Of a DNA stretch of 64,000 bases, positions 53,624 to 63,407 are shown piece by piece (the stretch's first letter is position 1; the number at the start of each line of letters is the position of its first letter). The translations under genes and the position numbers were made by a program. The stretch comes from Algoriphagus formosus (GTDB taxonomy: Bacteria > Bacteroidota > Bacteroidia > Cytophagales > Cyclobacteriaceae): the NCBI RefSeq assembly GCF_002807035.1, contig NZ_NIUC01000001.1:806001-870000 (forward strand), written 5' to 3'. The notes beneath the pieces were generated by a model. The model worked only from the letters and a program-made list of their open reading frames with translations. It had not been told where the DNA came from and ran no database searches.

Positions 53624-53721
53624 AACTCTTCGGGTTTAGGTCAATTGATTAAAATCATTGTCTAAAAATCCTAAAAGCCCACATCAATTACCATGACAAA
53701 AGTCACAGATGAAGCTGACTT

Positions 53722-54762
53722 TCAATCAACTGTCAAGAAATTTACTTCTAGGATTTCCTGAGCTTTCAGACCTTGTGGTGAAAAATCTGGGTCACGCCTT
53801 TTTCCTTCCGGATACCACTTCCAAAAATACACTCCTGCCAGCCAAGGCTTCTTCCAAGCGGTTTCAAAAAATGCCTGATAGCAACGCGCCTGTACTTCTT
53901 CGGACAGCGGAGATTCCTTTCTTTCATTGGGCCAAACCCATGGCTCAGCAGCTGCATCAGCAGTATTGCAATAGCCAATTTCAGTAAAAATAACGGGCAA
54001 CTGATAGTTCCTAACTAACTTTTCAATCGAAGCGAGTGGGTTTTTCCACCCCTTTTTTAATTGGTTCAAATCCGGCTCTTGACCTTCGCTTATTGGAAAA
54101 TAGGCTTGAATTCCGATGTAGTCCAACTCATCCCAAAAAGTCACGTGCTCAAACTCTGTGAAGTTGGCAGCATAAATCAACTTACCCTTGTAAACTTCTC
54201 TAATTGATGAAATTATCACTAGCCATTCCGTCCTTCTGTGAACAGTCTTTTCCAGTTCAGTGCCTATGCATAGAATGGGAAAATCCAATTCGGCTGCCAA
54301 TTTTGCATAGTCTACAATGAAATTCTTATAATTTTCAAACCACAAAACCCAATCTTCTTCTGAGTTCATTTTAATCTCTCCAGGCCAACTGCCTCTTGCC
54401 CAGAGATGTGGTTTAAGCATATTGGAAATCCCCAAATTGATCGATGAGTCGGCAGTGGCTCGAATTCCCCGAGCTGACTCTCCCCACCACTGACGGTCTG
54501 CATCCAGAGACCAGCGAATCTCGGGTTTGTTTTTATCAGCCTGCCAACCAAATGGCGTCTGAGAAATTGCATTGGCTCCAATGTTCCTTAAGGCTGCGAG
54601 CTCACCCCCTTGCAGAGGCTGTCTACTCCCAACCCAACAAACTCCTTTTAATTTTTCATTTACTGAAGGCAAGATTGGCTCAGCTTCCAAAACCCATAAA
54701 CCCAGTCCCAGCGCAAGGATTGTGAAGAAACTGAGATAATATGGTGGTTTGATTTGCCTCAC
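53722..54762 (-). CDS. GH113-like glycoside hydrolase, membrane-anchored or exported
   Basis: 346 aa beginning with GTG, which overlaps the stop of the preceding gene (GTGA). An N-terminal hydrophobic segment (about 9-26) acts as signal or anchor. A TIM barrel of GH113 type follows: [41 protein letters not shown] (likely acid/base Glu), [20 protein letters not shown] (likely nucleophile Glu) and [13 protein letters not shown]113 members are beta-mannanases. Last gene of the nine-gene unit, where it may trim the glycan made by the glycosyltransferases. Confidence 0.8.
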   Translation of the reverse strand: MRQIKPPYYLSFFTILALGLGLWVLEAEPILPSVNEKLKGVCWVGSRQPLQGGELAALRNIGANAISQTPFGWQADKNKPEIRWSLDADRQWWGESARGIRATADSSINLGISNMLKPHLWARGSWPGEIKMNSEEDWVLWFENYKNFIVDYAKLAAELDFPILCIGTELEKTVHRRTEWLVIISSIREVYKGKLIYAANFTEFEHVTFWDELDYIGIQAYFPISEGQEPDLNQLKKGWKNPLASIEKLVRNYQLPVIFTEIGYCNTADAAAEPWVWPNERKESPLSEEVQARCYQAFFETAWKKPWLAGVYFWKWYPEGKRRDPDFSPQGLKAQEILEVNFLTVD

Positions 54763-55976
54763 GAAACCAAGAGCGTTTGAATAAGTATTTCTTCTTCTAA
54801 GGTGCGATGGACAGGACAGCGATTGGCGATTTCCAAAAGCCGCTGCTGCTGATCGGAATCAAGATCACCTTCCAGCTCGATCTTACGAGTAAATTGACTG
54901 ACTTTAGAACTCTCCTTTTCAGGTTTCTCAGAATCTATCCGATGGACTTTTTCGTGTTCAAGATATACCCTTACTTCTTCCAATGGCCATTTTTTGCGCT
55001 CAGCATACATTCGAAGCGTCATCACCGTACAGCTTCCCAATGAGGCCATCAACAAATCGTATGGTGTAGGCCCCAGATTTTTCCCACCTACTTCTAGGGG
55101 CTCATCTGCAATTAAATGATGAAAAGGAGTTTTGATCTCAGTCGTAAAACCAGCATCCGCACTTAGTCGAACCATCACCGGATGGCCTTTGGTATCATGT
55201 TCAATCTTGTCTTGCTGATCTACATAGCGTAAACTCCAAGAAGAAAGGACTTGACCAATATACTCTGCATCCGATTGATTGGACACCAAGTGATTTGCTC
55301 CGTCCAGTGAAACAAAGCTTTTGGGGTGCCAAGCTGATTTATAAATCTTTTCAGCATTTTCAATTCCCACAATTTCGTCTTGAGGGGAATGGAAAATCAG
55401 TAATGCCTTTTTCAGGTCTTTAAGGAATGATTCGATTGGCTGCTGATCCAAATTGTCCAAGAACTCTTTGCTGATCATGAATGGCCTACCTCCAATACTT
55501 ATTTTGGCCTGTCCATTTTCTAGAATGTCTTCAAGCTTATTTTGAAATAAATGACGCACATGAAGCGGATCAGCAGGTGCACCGATTGTAGCAAGCGCAT
55601 TCACCGAAGGAAGACTTTGAGCTGCGTAGAGTACTGCTGCACCTCCTAAGGAGTGGCCTATCAGCATAGCCGGAGCAGCATAGTTTTTCTCCAAAAATTC
55701 TGAAGCAACCAGAAGGTCTGAAATATTGGAGGAAAAATCACTTTCCGCGAATTCTCCTTCACTCCTACCCAATCCAGTAAAATCAAAACTCAACACAGCA
55801 ATCCCTTCATTTGAAAGCGATTTGCTGATTCGCGTTACCGCTGAAAAATTCTTGGAGCAAGTAAAGCAATGAGCAAAAATGGCGTAAAATTTCGGTTGCC
55901 TTTCCAAAGGCAAATAAAGATCCCCTGAAAGCTCTAGTCCTTTTGAATTTTGAAATTTGACGCGCTTAGGGTTCAT
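54759..55976 (-). CDS. Alpha/beta-hydrolase fused to OsmC-like peroxiredoxin domain
   Basis: 405 aa. N-terminal alpha/beta hydrolase (about 1-255) with [27 protein letters not shown] (nucleophile Ser) and DGANHLVSN (His). C-terminal OsmC domain (about 275-405) with [17 protein letters not shown] and [12 protein letters not shown], each with the redox Cys of OsmC/Ohr proteins. This bifunctional fusion is known in many bacteria; it may handle organic peroxides and esters. Six bases after the DUF6503 gene and overlapping the GH113-like gene by 4 bp. Confidence 0.92.
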   Translation of the reverse strand: MNPKRVKFQNSKGLELSGDLYLPLERQPKFYAIFAHCFTCSKNFSAVTRISKSLSNEGIAVLSFDFTGLGRSEGEFAESDFSSNISDLLVASEFLEKNYAAPAMLIGHSLGGAAVLYAAQSLPSVNALATIGAPADPLHVRHLFQNKLEDILENGQAKISIGGRPFMISKEFLDNLDQQPIESFLKDLKKALLIFHSPQDEIVGIENAEKIYKSAWHPKSFVSLDGANHLVSNQSDAEYIGQVLSSWSLRYVDQQDKIEHDTKGHPVMVRLSADAGFTTEIKTPFHHLIADEPLEVGGKNLGPTPYDLLMASLGSCTVMTLRMYAERKKWPLEEVRVYLEHEKVHRIDSEKPEKESSKVSQFTRKIELEGDLDSDQQQRLLEIANRCPVHRTLEEEILIQTLLVS

Positions 55977-55982
55977 GTGAAT

Positions 55983-56726
55983 TTAGTTGAGAAATTCTAC
56001 CTGGATATTTTCCAAGTTAATTTCAGATAATAACTCCAAGTTACCCTTTTCATATAGTTCTTGCATATTTTCGACCGGAGTATTTTTATCTTCTGGCTTG
56101 AAATTCAGGTAGTTTTGAAATCTGATTCCATCCACATTTACCACAGAGCTCACCTCTCTAAATCGAACCCCACCCCCATCGGTATGATAGCTGTAGGCCA
56201 TAAAATCCACATAAAAATCTTCCGTCCCAATCCAATATAAAAACTCATCATCAAAGTCTTCTCCACCGCCATCTTGCTGAAAGGTCACTTTTACTAAATG
56301 GTAGTTTTCACCATTGAGCGTGGTTTCCCCCAAATAGGATTTAATAGCCGCAGGGTCATTCAGTCCATAAGGTAAAAATGCGAAGTAAGCTACGGAATTG
56401 ACTGAACGGGAAAAGGCACCTATGCGCTCTTCACTTAAGGTATCCACCTCCACTCCTTCTATCCATCGGGTAAACCCTTCATTATTCAATAAATCTTTGA
56501 CTTGACCTAAGGAATCGGAAAACTCCCGAGTGTATTCAAAACGATCCGGACTCTTAAAAATCTGATAGTGAATATCCCGAAAATCGAAATCTATTCGAGC
56601 TGATTTATAGCATTCACCCCCATGGGCAGCAATAGACTTATCGACGATTTTTTCGGCTTCTGTTTTCACCTCGCAGGCAGCAAGCGTAAAAATTAATCCA
56701 AGCAGTCCTAATAGCTTATGTCTCAT
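55983..56726 (-). CDS. DUF6503-like lipoprotein
   Basis: 247 aa. Lipobox TLAAC with Cys18; then an LolA/LppX-like beta-barrel-type domain beginning KIVDKSIAAHGGECYKSARI, a pattern (S-AHGG---W/Y) of the DUF6503 family. ATG overlaps the previous stop in TAATG. Paralogous to the C-terminal half of the gene before it (SDSIEAHGGQDNWDNLEQ). These proteins resemble carriers of lipophilic molecules, which would suit a polyprenyl- or lipid-linked glycan system, but no function is established. Confidence 0.78.
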   Translation of the reverse strand: MRHKLLGLLGLIFTLAACEVKTEAEKIVDKSIAAHGGECYKSARIDFDFRDIHYQIFKSPDRFEYTREFSDSLGQVKDLLNNEGFTRWIEGVEVDTLSEERIGAFSRSVNSVAYFAFLPYGLNDPAAIKSYLGETTLNGENYHLVKVTFQQDGGGEDFDDEFLYWIGTEDFYVDFMAYSYHTDGGGVRFREVSSVVNVDGIRFQNYLNFKPEDKNTPVENMQELYEKGNLELLSEINLENIQVEFLN

Positions 56727-58807
56727 TATTCTTTCATTTTTATTTCAAAATTGTCATAAAGGTAATCCGCCCTCAAGTAAAGCTTTTTTCCACTTGAGTC
56801 TACCCGGTAGCTTTTTCGAATTTTATAAAACCTGAAAGGTCCAATTTCATTAAAGCCGATATTTTCAACGAGACTTCGATGATCTTTCAGTTGAATTTCG
56901 GTTCCTAGGATCAAATTCGTCTCGATATCCAAATAATACCACCAAATATCTCCATCTGGGCCATAATTAACTCGAAGGGTTTTGGCCTGACCCAAGGGTG
57001 TCTCTCGAATTCCCTCAGAACTCCATTCAGAACCTTCCTCATTCATCAGATTCCAGGGCTGGGCAAATGCATAAAAGGCAGCTTCGAAATCACTTCGTTT
57101 GCTTTCTAGAAAATCCCTGTTTGAGATCTCATTTCCACCAATCGAATAAGAGATTTGATCATCTTTCATTGATAAAATATGCACTACCGAATCCTGAGTC
57201 CAGGATATACTTCCTGATAGGGAAGGATAAAATCGAAAGACAATTTGCTGGTCCGTTTCCTTTTCGACTCCTCCATCTTCGAGGAGCAGCTTTGTCCACT
57301 TTCTAAAGGATACTTGCTCTAAATTATCCCAATTGTCTTGTCCTCCATGTGCTTCGATGCTATCAGAGAGAAAGATTTTAGCTTCTCTTTTTTCCTTTGG
57401 AGCACAGGAAAAGGAAAGTGTCAAAATAGCCAATACAAGACCGGATGTGACTTTTTTTAGGTACATTTTTTTATTCAATTGATCCCGAAACTTAGGAATA
57501 AAATCCCAAGCTAAAGCCACAAGAAGCAGACCGTATTCTAAAGACAGCAGACCGGAGGACTCATTGACCGGCTCTTGATGGTAGGCTGCGTAGGAGAAAA
57601 TCATTGAAAAGCTCCAAACTATCCCAAAAATTCGACCATTGAACAAGGAAAGTCCAACCAAGGGAATAGCGTACCAAGGATGAACTACTGGCTGCAAAAC
57701 CAAATAGACTAAGTAAATCAGGCTCCAAAAATCCACAAAGTGTAAAAGCCTTTGGGTTTTGATTCTTGAGCTGAGATAAAAAATTAAACCGATCGTAATG
57801 ACCGAAAGCACTTTGGTCAGGATCGCAATGGTATTGTATCCCTCTATCCAATACCCCACCTCTCTAGCGAGATAGTAAACCGAGGCATTGAATTCAAATT
57901 TCCCTTGATAGAGACTCAATGTATCCAGGAAATTTCCCCAGGCATCTTGCCAAACCAAGGGCAAGAAAGCGATAAATATCCCTGAGAGAGCTCCTATCCA
58001 AAAAAAGGCGTGAATACGAGTTCTCCTAAAAAAAAGAAGACTGGGTACTAAAATCAAGGGAACCAATTTGACTCCTACAGCTAAGGACCAAAAGAGACCT
58101 GAAATAAATTTTCGATGTCTGACAAGAGCCCAAATACTCGCAAGCAATAAGAAAAGCACAATCCCTTCAAAGTGAAGGTTGACAGTAATTTCTTGAATTA
58201 TAAAAGGATTCAACCAATAGAATATAATCCGTCGAAGGGGGACAGAGAAAGCCTTAAAAAGCCTGAGAAAAAGCAAAAGAACTCCGACTTCGAAGACAAT
58301 CAAAATCAACCGGAGAACCTGAATGCCTGTGAATAGATTGTTGTCAGCGATTTTAGCCGAAATGCCAAATATCAATTGATTCAAAGGCGGGTAAACCGAA
58401 AAATAATCGGGTGAATTGAGTAGTGGGTATGCCGCTTGAAAAAACTGATAATCTTTCTCTGCTACTTCCACAGAATCCAACAATTGAGTGGGGGTAAATT
58501 GGTAAGGGTTCTCTCCCAAAAGAACTACCTCACCATCCCAGAGAAATCGGACATAATCCTCGGACCAACTAGGCACAGCTCCCAACATCCCCAAGCGAAG
58601 TACTAGACCCAGGAAAAATACCCAAATCCAGTTTTTAAGCTTTCTCCATTGCCAAAAAAGACCAAGCATAGCCAAAAAGCTTAATAAAAATGTCAGGAAT
58701 AAAATCGTGAAACTTTCCCGCGGGATCAGATAACCCATCAGGAGATTACCCAGAACTAGGACAAGCAAGAAGATTGCTGTCAAAAAGTGGTTTCCAGTAC
58801 CTTTCAC
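56726..58807 (-). CDS. GT-C mannosyltransferase-like membrane protein fused to a DUF6503-like lipoprotein domain
   Basis: 693 aa from GTG 58807, chosen because it overlaps the preceding stop as GTGA (an ATG at 58858 would overlap 55 bp). Residues about 10-440 form a polytopic GT87/GT-C-like protein with SWSEDYVRFLWDGEVV and GENPYQFTP in the first periplasmic loop, the expected catalytic Asp region of polyprenyl-phosphate-sugar transferases. Then, in the same frame, comes a complete lipoprotein-like sequence: a Met at base 57466, a hydrophobic stretch and LSFSC, and the DUF6503 start SIEAHGGQDNW. Either a true fusion or two genes joined by loss of a stop; TGA in another frame lies just before the internal Met. 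Confidence 0.75.
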   Translation of the reverse strand: MKGTGNHFLTAIFLLVLVLGNLLMGYLIPRESFTILFLTFLLSFLAMLGLFWQWRKLKNWIWVFFLGLVLRLGMLGAVPSWSEDYVRFLWDGEVVLLGENPYQFTPTQLLDSVEVAEKDYQFFQAAYPLLNSPDYFSVYPPLNQLIFGISAKIADNNLFTGIQVLRLILIVFEVGVLLLFLRLFKAFSVPLRRIIFYWLNPFIIQEITVNLHFEGIVLFLLLASIWALVRHRKFISGLFWSLAVGVKLVPLILVPSLLFFRRTRIHAFFWIGALSGIFIAFLPLVWQDAWGNFLDTLSLYQGKFEFNASVYYLAREVGYWIEGYNTIAILTKVLSVITIGLIFYLSSRIKTQRLLHFVDFWSLIYLVYLVLQPVVHPWYAIPLVGLSLFNGRIFGIVWSFSMIFSYAAYHQEPVNESSGLLSLEYGLLLVALAWDFIPKFRDQLNKKMYLKKVTSGLVLAILTLSFSCAPKEKREAKIFLSDSIEAHGGQDNWDNLEQVSFRKWTKLLLEDGGVEKETDQQIVFRFYPSLSGSISWTQDSVVHILSMKDDQISYSIGGNEISNRDFLESKRSDFEAAFYAFAQPWNLMNEEGSEWSSEGIRETPLGQAKTLRVNYGPDGDIWWYYLDIETNLILGTEIQLKDHRSLVENIGFNEIGPFRFYKIRKSYRVDSSGKKLYLRADYLYDNFEIKMKE

Positions 58808-59685
58808 AATCCCAATTCTTTTCGAATAGACTCGTGAATCAGCCCATTTTTGGTCCAATAGTCAAGCTTTTGATGATTTCTCCGGGTAGCCGTGGTACTC
58901 TCAAGCTGTCCATTTTCCTTAACTTGAATTTCTTCCCAGCTGACAATTTCGAATGGAAAAGATTCTTTAAACTGGATTTTTAAAGTTCTTCCCAATTCGG
59001 GGTATTCAACCACAAACTGATTAGTTTGATTTCCGAGTTCCTCCAACTCAATCTTCGCTCTGTAAGCTTTCAATTCGATATGAGAAAACCGCTGATAAGT
59101 CAGAGAAGGTATCAGTCGTTGATCCCCTTGAGGGACCAAATCAGGATTCAGTCGAATTAAATTGAAGATCCCATCCTCGGTTTGGGCATCGATTTTCAGG
59201 TTTTGATCACCCTCTGACTCAAAATAGGAAAAGAGCTTTGCCTGGTAGGCTGCATTTTTCCAATTCATCTGAATAAATGCCTGTCCACACCATTCTATCA
59301 TGGTCTGTGTGAGTTTGTAGGCCGGAAGATCCTCCTCCACTGGGGTAAAGACGCTTAGCATCGTATGATAAGGGTAAACACCCGTGACAAAATCTCGGGT
59401 CATATTCAGTTTTAGCACCTTTCGAGCATCAGCTCCAGCATTCTGAGGATCATCAAGTTTGACCTGCTTGGATTTTGAAAAATCCTCAGTCACAAAAATC
59501 ATCACTGCCTTCCCTTCTCGAGGCTCCCCATATCGGTACTGCTTGAGATCAAAAACATTCAATTCTGCTTGACCCTGATACCAATATTTTCCAAATGCAT
59601 TCATATCCACATTTTCTCTGGAAGCGGTACCACAAGAGATCAGAAGGACAGAAAAAAACAACAGCGCGTAAAGTCGGGTAAGCAT
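58804..59685 (-). CDS. Lipoprotein of unknown function (often mislabelled septum formation inhibitor Maf)
   Basis: 293 aa. Lipobox LLISC with Cys18, then a soluble domain with FGKYWYQGQAELNVFDLKQY, YGEPREGKAVMIFVTEDFS, TPVEEDLPAYKLTQTMIEWC and a C-terminal ATRRNHQKLDYWTKNGL. Homologues in Bacteroidota carry the automatic label Maf, but no Maf nucleotide pyrophosphatase motif is visible. It stands between the glycosyltransferases and the GT-C fusion and is translationally coupled to the latter, so it probably serves the same envelope process. Confidence 0.78.
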   Translation of the reverse strand: MLTRLYALLFFSVLLISCGTASRENVDMNAFGKYWYQGQAELNVFDLKQYRYGEPREGKAVMIFVTEDFSKSKQVKLDDPQNAGADARKVLKLNMTRDFVTGVYPYHTMLSVFTPVEEDLPAYKLTQTMIEWCGQAFIQMNWKNAAYQAKLFSYFESEGDQNLKIDAQTEDGIFNLIRLNPDLVPQGDQRLIPSLTYQRFSHIELKAYRAKIELEELGNQTNQFVVEYPELGRTLKIQFKESFPFEIVSWEEIQVKENGQLESTTATRRNHQKLDYWTKNGLIHESIRKELGL

Positions 59686-59695
59686 AAGTTCTATT

Positions 59696-60397
59696 TCATT
59701 CAGGAGATCTATACTTAAAAATGGTCAAAATTATCTTATATCCCGCACCAATCACACCTTTAACCGTCCCACTGACCTTAGACTGACCTATTCGTTTTCT
59801 GTAGCGAACCGGGATTTCAAGATAACGAAGACCTTTTTGATGAGCCTTGATTTGCATCTCGATGGTCCATCCAAAGTTTTCATCCCGCATGCCTAAGCTC
59901 ATCAACGAATCCCATCGAATGGCCCGAAAAGGTCCCAAATCAGAAAAATAGGCTCCCTGAACAATCCGCATCAAGCGGGTCGCCAACCAATTTCCAAAAA
60001 CCTGTGGAAATGTCATTGACCCGGATTCCCTCACTCCATTTGCTCTCGATCCCAACACGAAATCGGCTTTTCCTTTGGCAATGGGCTCTAAGAGTAAGAT
60101 CATTTCTTCAGGGAAATCGCTGTAATCTCCATCCAGAAATACAACCACATCGGGGACTTGAGTTTGTTTACTAATCCAATCCATAGCCGTCAAACAAGCT
60201 TTTCCGTAGCCTTTTTGGGGTTCAAATACGACCACAGCTCCATGACTTTTGGATACCTCAGCAGTAGAATCTTTTGAATTATTATTGGCCACTACGACAT
60301 TTCGTACCAGCGAAGGTATTTCCTGAATGACTTTCCCAATAGACTTCTCTTCATTGTACGCAGGGATGACCACATCCACAATCAAATCCTTCTTCAT
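59696..60397 (-). CDS. GT2 glycosyltransferase, dolichyl/polyprenyl-phosphate sugar synthase type
   Basis: 233 aa with a DPM1/DPG-like GT-A domain only: VVIPAYNEEKSIGKVIQEIP, VANNNSKDSTAEV, VVFLDGDYSDFPEEM (DxD-type) and VLGSRANGVRESGSM. No C-terminal TM helices, as in short DPM1 enzymes. It likely makes a polyprenyl-phosphate-linked hexose, the donor used by GT-C enzymes such as the one encoded two genes downstream. Starts 3 bases after the preceding GT2 gene. Confidence 0.88.
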   Translation of the reverse strand: MKKDLIVDVVIPAYNEEKSIGKVIQEIPSLVRNVVVANNNSKDSTAEVSKSHGAVVVFEPQKGYGKACLTAMDWISKQTQVPDVVVFLDGDYSDFPEEMILLLEPIAKGKADFVLGSRANGVRESGSMTFPQVFGNWLATRLMRIVQGAYFSDLGPFRAIRWDSLMSLGMRDENFGWTIEMQIKAHQKGLRYLEIPVRYRKRIGQSKVSGTVKGVIGAGYKIILTIFKYRSPE

Positions 60398-60400
60398 AAG

Positions 60401-61870
60401 TTATTTCCCCAAACTATAGGACCGAAACGAGGTAAAAAAAACAAGGCCATATCCAAATGCGAGCATGGCATGAAAAGGTAAAAACAGATAGTAACCAGAC
60501 TGTATAGCCAAAATGACCATCACCAAAAAGATTAATGCGAGAAAACCTTCTGCCCAAGTAGTCGCAGGCATAGGAAACTTCAAGTAAAGGTTATTTCGAA
60601 GGCTGGATTTTCTTGATTCTAGGTTGAACTTTGGAGTCCTGATAAATGGAGATTTCTTGCCTGTCAAGCCTTCCCAAACTGCTTGGGAATTGTGAACTGC
60701 CATCCCCATAGACACGGAAAGAAACAGCGGAAGAATAAAAACAGCTTCTAGCAGGGATTTGAAGAATCCCTTTTTGGAATAAAAATAGGAGATCAGGTAA
60801 ACCAAAGCGATAATCACAAAACCTATCAAGAAAATACCGGCAAATTGAGTCCATTTGGTGCTAATGAAACCCTGGAAACCCATCCACCAAACTGCTATAC
60901 TCGCCAAGCTTACAGTCAAAATCACCAAGAAAATACTGCTATTAAACAGATGCGCCATGGCGTGCAACTTGGTTTTGACCGGCAAATCAGCTTGGAGTAC
61001 AGATGATGCATGCTTTTTGGCACACTCAGCTCCACCCTTATTCCAGCGAAACTGCTGAGACTTGATGGCTGACATGATTGGTGGAAGTTCGGCAGGCGAT
61101 TCGATCTCAGGTCTGTAAATGAACTTCCATCCCTTCTTTTGTGCCCGATAGCTCAAATCCAAATCTTCCGTCAGCGTATCATCTTCCCAATTGCCGGCAT
61201 CCAGAATACATTCCTTTCTCCAAACGCCGCCTGTCCCATTGAAGTTAATGAAGGCCCCTAAGGTATTTCGACCTACCTGCTCAATCAGGAAATGGGCATC
61301 TAAAGCAAAAGCTTGGAGACGGGTCAAAAGCGAATAAGACTCATTGATGTGCGTCCATCGTGTTTGAACCATTCCGACCTTTGGATTTTGAAAATGAGGG
61401 ATGGTCTTTTGCAAAAAATCTGGACTTGGAAGAAAATCCGCGTCGAAAATCGCAATGAATTCTCCTTTTGCTTTTTCCAATCCTTCTTTCAAGGCTCCTG
61501 CCTTAAATCCCTTCCGATTTTCCCTGTGAATGTATACAAAAGGGAAATCAGGGAAACCTTTGATTTTTTCACGAATTAAATCCTGCGTTTCATCCGTACT
61601 ATCATCTAGAATTTGTACTTCAAGCTTGTCTAGCGGGTATTGGATCTTGGTGATCGCTTCAATAAGCCTTTCGGCTACATACTGTTCATTGAAAATGGGT
61701 AATTGTATTGTTACCCTAGGCAATTCAATGATGTTATCAGGTTTCGGATTTTTCTTTCTGGCTTTCCAAAAATTGAATAACAGATGACCCTGTGCCAAAG
61801 CATAGCCCAAAATCAACAGCATACCTAGGAGATATACCATTAGAAAGAAGTAGGAAATAATATCAGGCAT
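60401..61870 (-). CDS. Membrane GT2 glycosyltransferase (cellulose-synthase-like)
   Basis: 489 aa. N-terminal TM (about 8-28), GT-A catalytic domain with VTIQLPIFNEQYVAERL, ILDDSTDETQD, IAIFDADFLPSPDF, TLTEDLDLSYRAQKKGW and the processive-type SQQFRWNKGG (QxxRW), then four or five TM helices (about 310-485). Resembles CESA/ceramide-glucosyltransferase-like synthases that make polysaccharide or glycolipid at the inner membrane. Overlaps the polyferredoxin gene by 8 bp, tying glycan synthesis to the redox genes. Confidence 0.9.
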   Translation of the reverse strand: MPDIISYFFLMVYLLGMLLILGYALAQGHLLFNFWKARKKNPKPDNIIELPRVTIQLPIFNEQYVAERLIEAITKIQYPLDKLEVQILDDSTDETQDLIREKIKGFPDFPFVYIHRENRKGFKAGALKEGLEKAKGEFIAIFDADFLPSPDFLQKTIPHFQNPKVGMVQTRWTHINESYSLLTRLQAFALDAHFLIEQVGRNTLGAFINFNGTGGVWRKECILDAGNWEDDTLTEDLDLSYRAQKKGWKFIYRPEIESPAELPPIMSAIKSQQFRWNKGGAECAKKHASSVLQADLPVKTKLHAMAHLFNSSIFLVILTVSLASIAVWWMGFQGFISTKWTQFAGIFLIGFVIIALVYLISYFYSKKGFFKSLLEAVFILPLFLSVSMGMAVHNSQAVWEGLTGKKSPFIRTPKFNLESRKSSLRNNLYLKFPMPATTWAEGFLALIFLVMVILAIQSGYYLFLPFHAMLAFGYGLVFFTSFRSYSLGK

Positions 61871-63407
61871 TGAGTTTTACAGAATCATTGCCAATCAAAA
61901 TCGGCATTTCATTGATTCGGCCCTCCTCAGGACCATTTTCGAGTTTCAGTACGCCACGCGGACAGACAGCAGAGCAAACCCCGCAACCCACACAGGAAGA
62001 ACGGACTATATTTTGACCTCTTTGAGCATACCATCGCACATCGATTCCCATCTCACAATAGGTCGAGCAGTTTCCACATGAGATACATTGACCTCCATTA
62101 GTAGTAATTCTAAATCTAGACTTGAATCGCTGCACCATACCCAAGTAAGCAGCCAAGGGACAGCCAAATCGACACCATACACGATTACCCATAAAAGGAT
62201 AAAATCCTGTCCCGACTACTCCTGCAAATGCAGATCCGATTGCAAAGCCATAAAATGAATGAAGCTGATTGGTCACATTTCCAAGAAAGCTGAATGCTGA
62301 AAAGTAGTTAGCAATCGTAAGAGCGGTCATCACTACCGCCAAAACCAATACTCCGTGAATCAAATAGCGCTCGATTTTCCAGGATTTTAGGGATTTATCT
62401 GAAAGCTGCCGGTAAGGATCTCCCACAGTCTCCGCCAATCCGCCGCATCCACAAACCCACGAACAGTACCATCGCTTTCCGTAGAAATAAGTGAATAAAG
62501 GCACTCCAACCACAATCAACAGTATTCCCCAAATCAGCATAAACATCCCGATTGCCCCTGAGCTAGTCAAGGTTTCTATTCGATAATCATAGAAAAATGA
62601 ATAGTCAAGCGGCCAAATATTCTTAAAGTCAAAGTAAGGCTTATTCAACAGGACAAGGATTTCAGGAATCAAAAAAGCGAATGCAGTCTGGAAAAACATT
62701 ACAGAAGCAGTGCGGATTTGCTGGTAGCGATTGCCCTTGTATTTCCTAAACATCCGTACTCCCATTACCAAAATGGCAAGCGTATAAATCAACCCATACA
62801 AAAACCACTGACTTGCAGGATTCCCTGAAAGAATGAGACTCAAAGGCTCCACCATCCATACCAGATTGACCATATAAGCTGGGAACCAATACAAAATCAC
62901 ATAAAAAAGGATCAAATAGCTTCCTGTCAACATGCCAAGCCAACCTCTATTTTTCATTTTGGAATGAAAAATTCCATTGTTCTTGATTCCTTCAGGCTCT
63001 CCTTTAAATTTTGGCAAATTGTAAAAAAGCCCTCCGAGTACAGTCAGGCCAATACTGACAAAAAGGAAAAGCCATGGATGGTTTTGGACGGGACTTGAAA
63101 GAGAAGCTTTAGCCAAAGGAAAACTGTAATCATCCCAAATGACTTGGTCCCATTTGGATTCAGCTTTTAGCTCGGAATTGTAGTCATCTACCTTTTGATT
63201 AAGCTCCCGAATGAAACTGAATGAACTTGAGTACTCCTTACCATACATGGGCGCCAATAACTCCTTCATCTTTTCTTGATGAATATCCTTGGTATTGTCA
63301 AGCACAATCGCCTCAGAAATGGTGTATTCACCCAAAAAGGGAATGACTGTGAAAGCCAGTAATCCTGTCAGAAATAAGGTAAGCCCGATTAGTTGAATGT
63401 ACTTCAT
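61863..63407 (-). CDS. Membrane-bound polyferredoxin (NapH/NosR-type 4Fe-4S protein)
   Basis: 514 aa. About six TM segments including one at 10-26, a short extracytoplasmic loop (about 30-105), then the NosR/NapH-like core: WYCSWVCGCGGLAETVG, VWCRFGCPLAAYLG, and two 4Fe-4S motifs, CISCGNCSTYC (followed by EMGIDV) and CVGCGVCSAVCPRG. It should pass electrons through the inner membrane. An FAD oxidoreductase gene overlaps it by 4 bp upstream, a probable electron source. No nitrate or nitrous-oxide reductase genes are nearby, so the acceptor is unknown. Confidence 0.9.
   Translation of the reverse strand: MKYIQLIGLTLFLTGLLAFTVIPFLGEYTISEAIVLDNTKDIHQEKMKELLAPMYGKEYSSSFSFIRELNQKVDDYNSELKAESKWDQVIWDDYSFPLAKASLSSPVQNHPWLFLFVSIGLTVLGGLFYNLPKFKGEPEGIKNNGIFHSKMKNRGWLGMLTGSYLILFYVILYWFPAYMVNLVWMVEPLSLILSGNPASQWFLYGLIYTLAILVMGVRMFRKYKGNRYQQIRTASVMFFQTAFAFLIPEILVLLNKPYFDFKNIWPLDYSFFYDYRIETLTSSGAIGMFMLIWGILLIVVGVPLFTYFYGKRWYCSWVCGCGGLAETVGDPYRQLSDKSLKSWKIERYLIHGVLVLAVVMTALTIANYFSAFSFLGNVTNQLHSFYGFAIGSAFAGVVGTGFYPFMGNRVWCRFGCPLAAYLGMVQRFKSRFRITTNGGQCISCGNCSTYCEMGIDVRWYAQRGQNIVRSSCVGCGVCSAVCPRGVLKLENGPEEGRINEMPILIGNDSVKLNA

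Noticed and set aside
58808..58858. ATG start at 58858 for the GT-C fusion
   Set aside because: It would overlap the preceding gene by 55 bp, while GTG at 58807 gives a GTGA overlap, as at 19480 and 54762.
58804..59685. Maf-type nucleotide pyrophosphatase
   Set aside because: It is a lipoprotein and shows no Maf motifs; the label seems a propagated misnomer.
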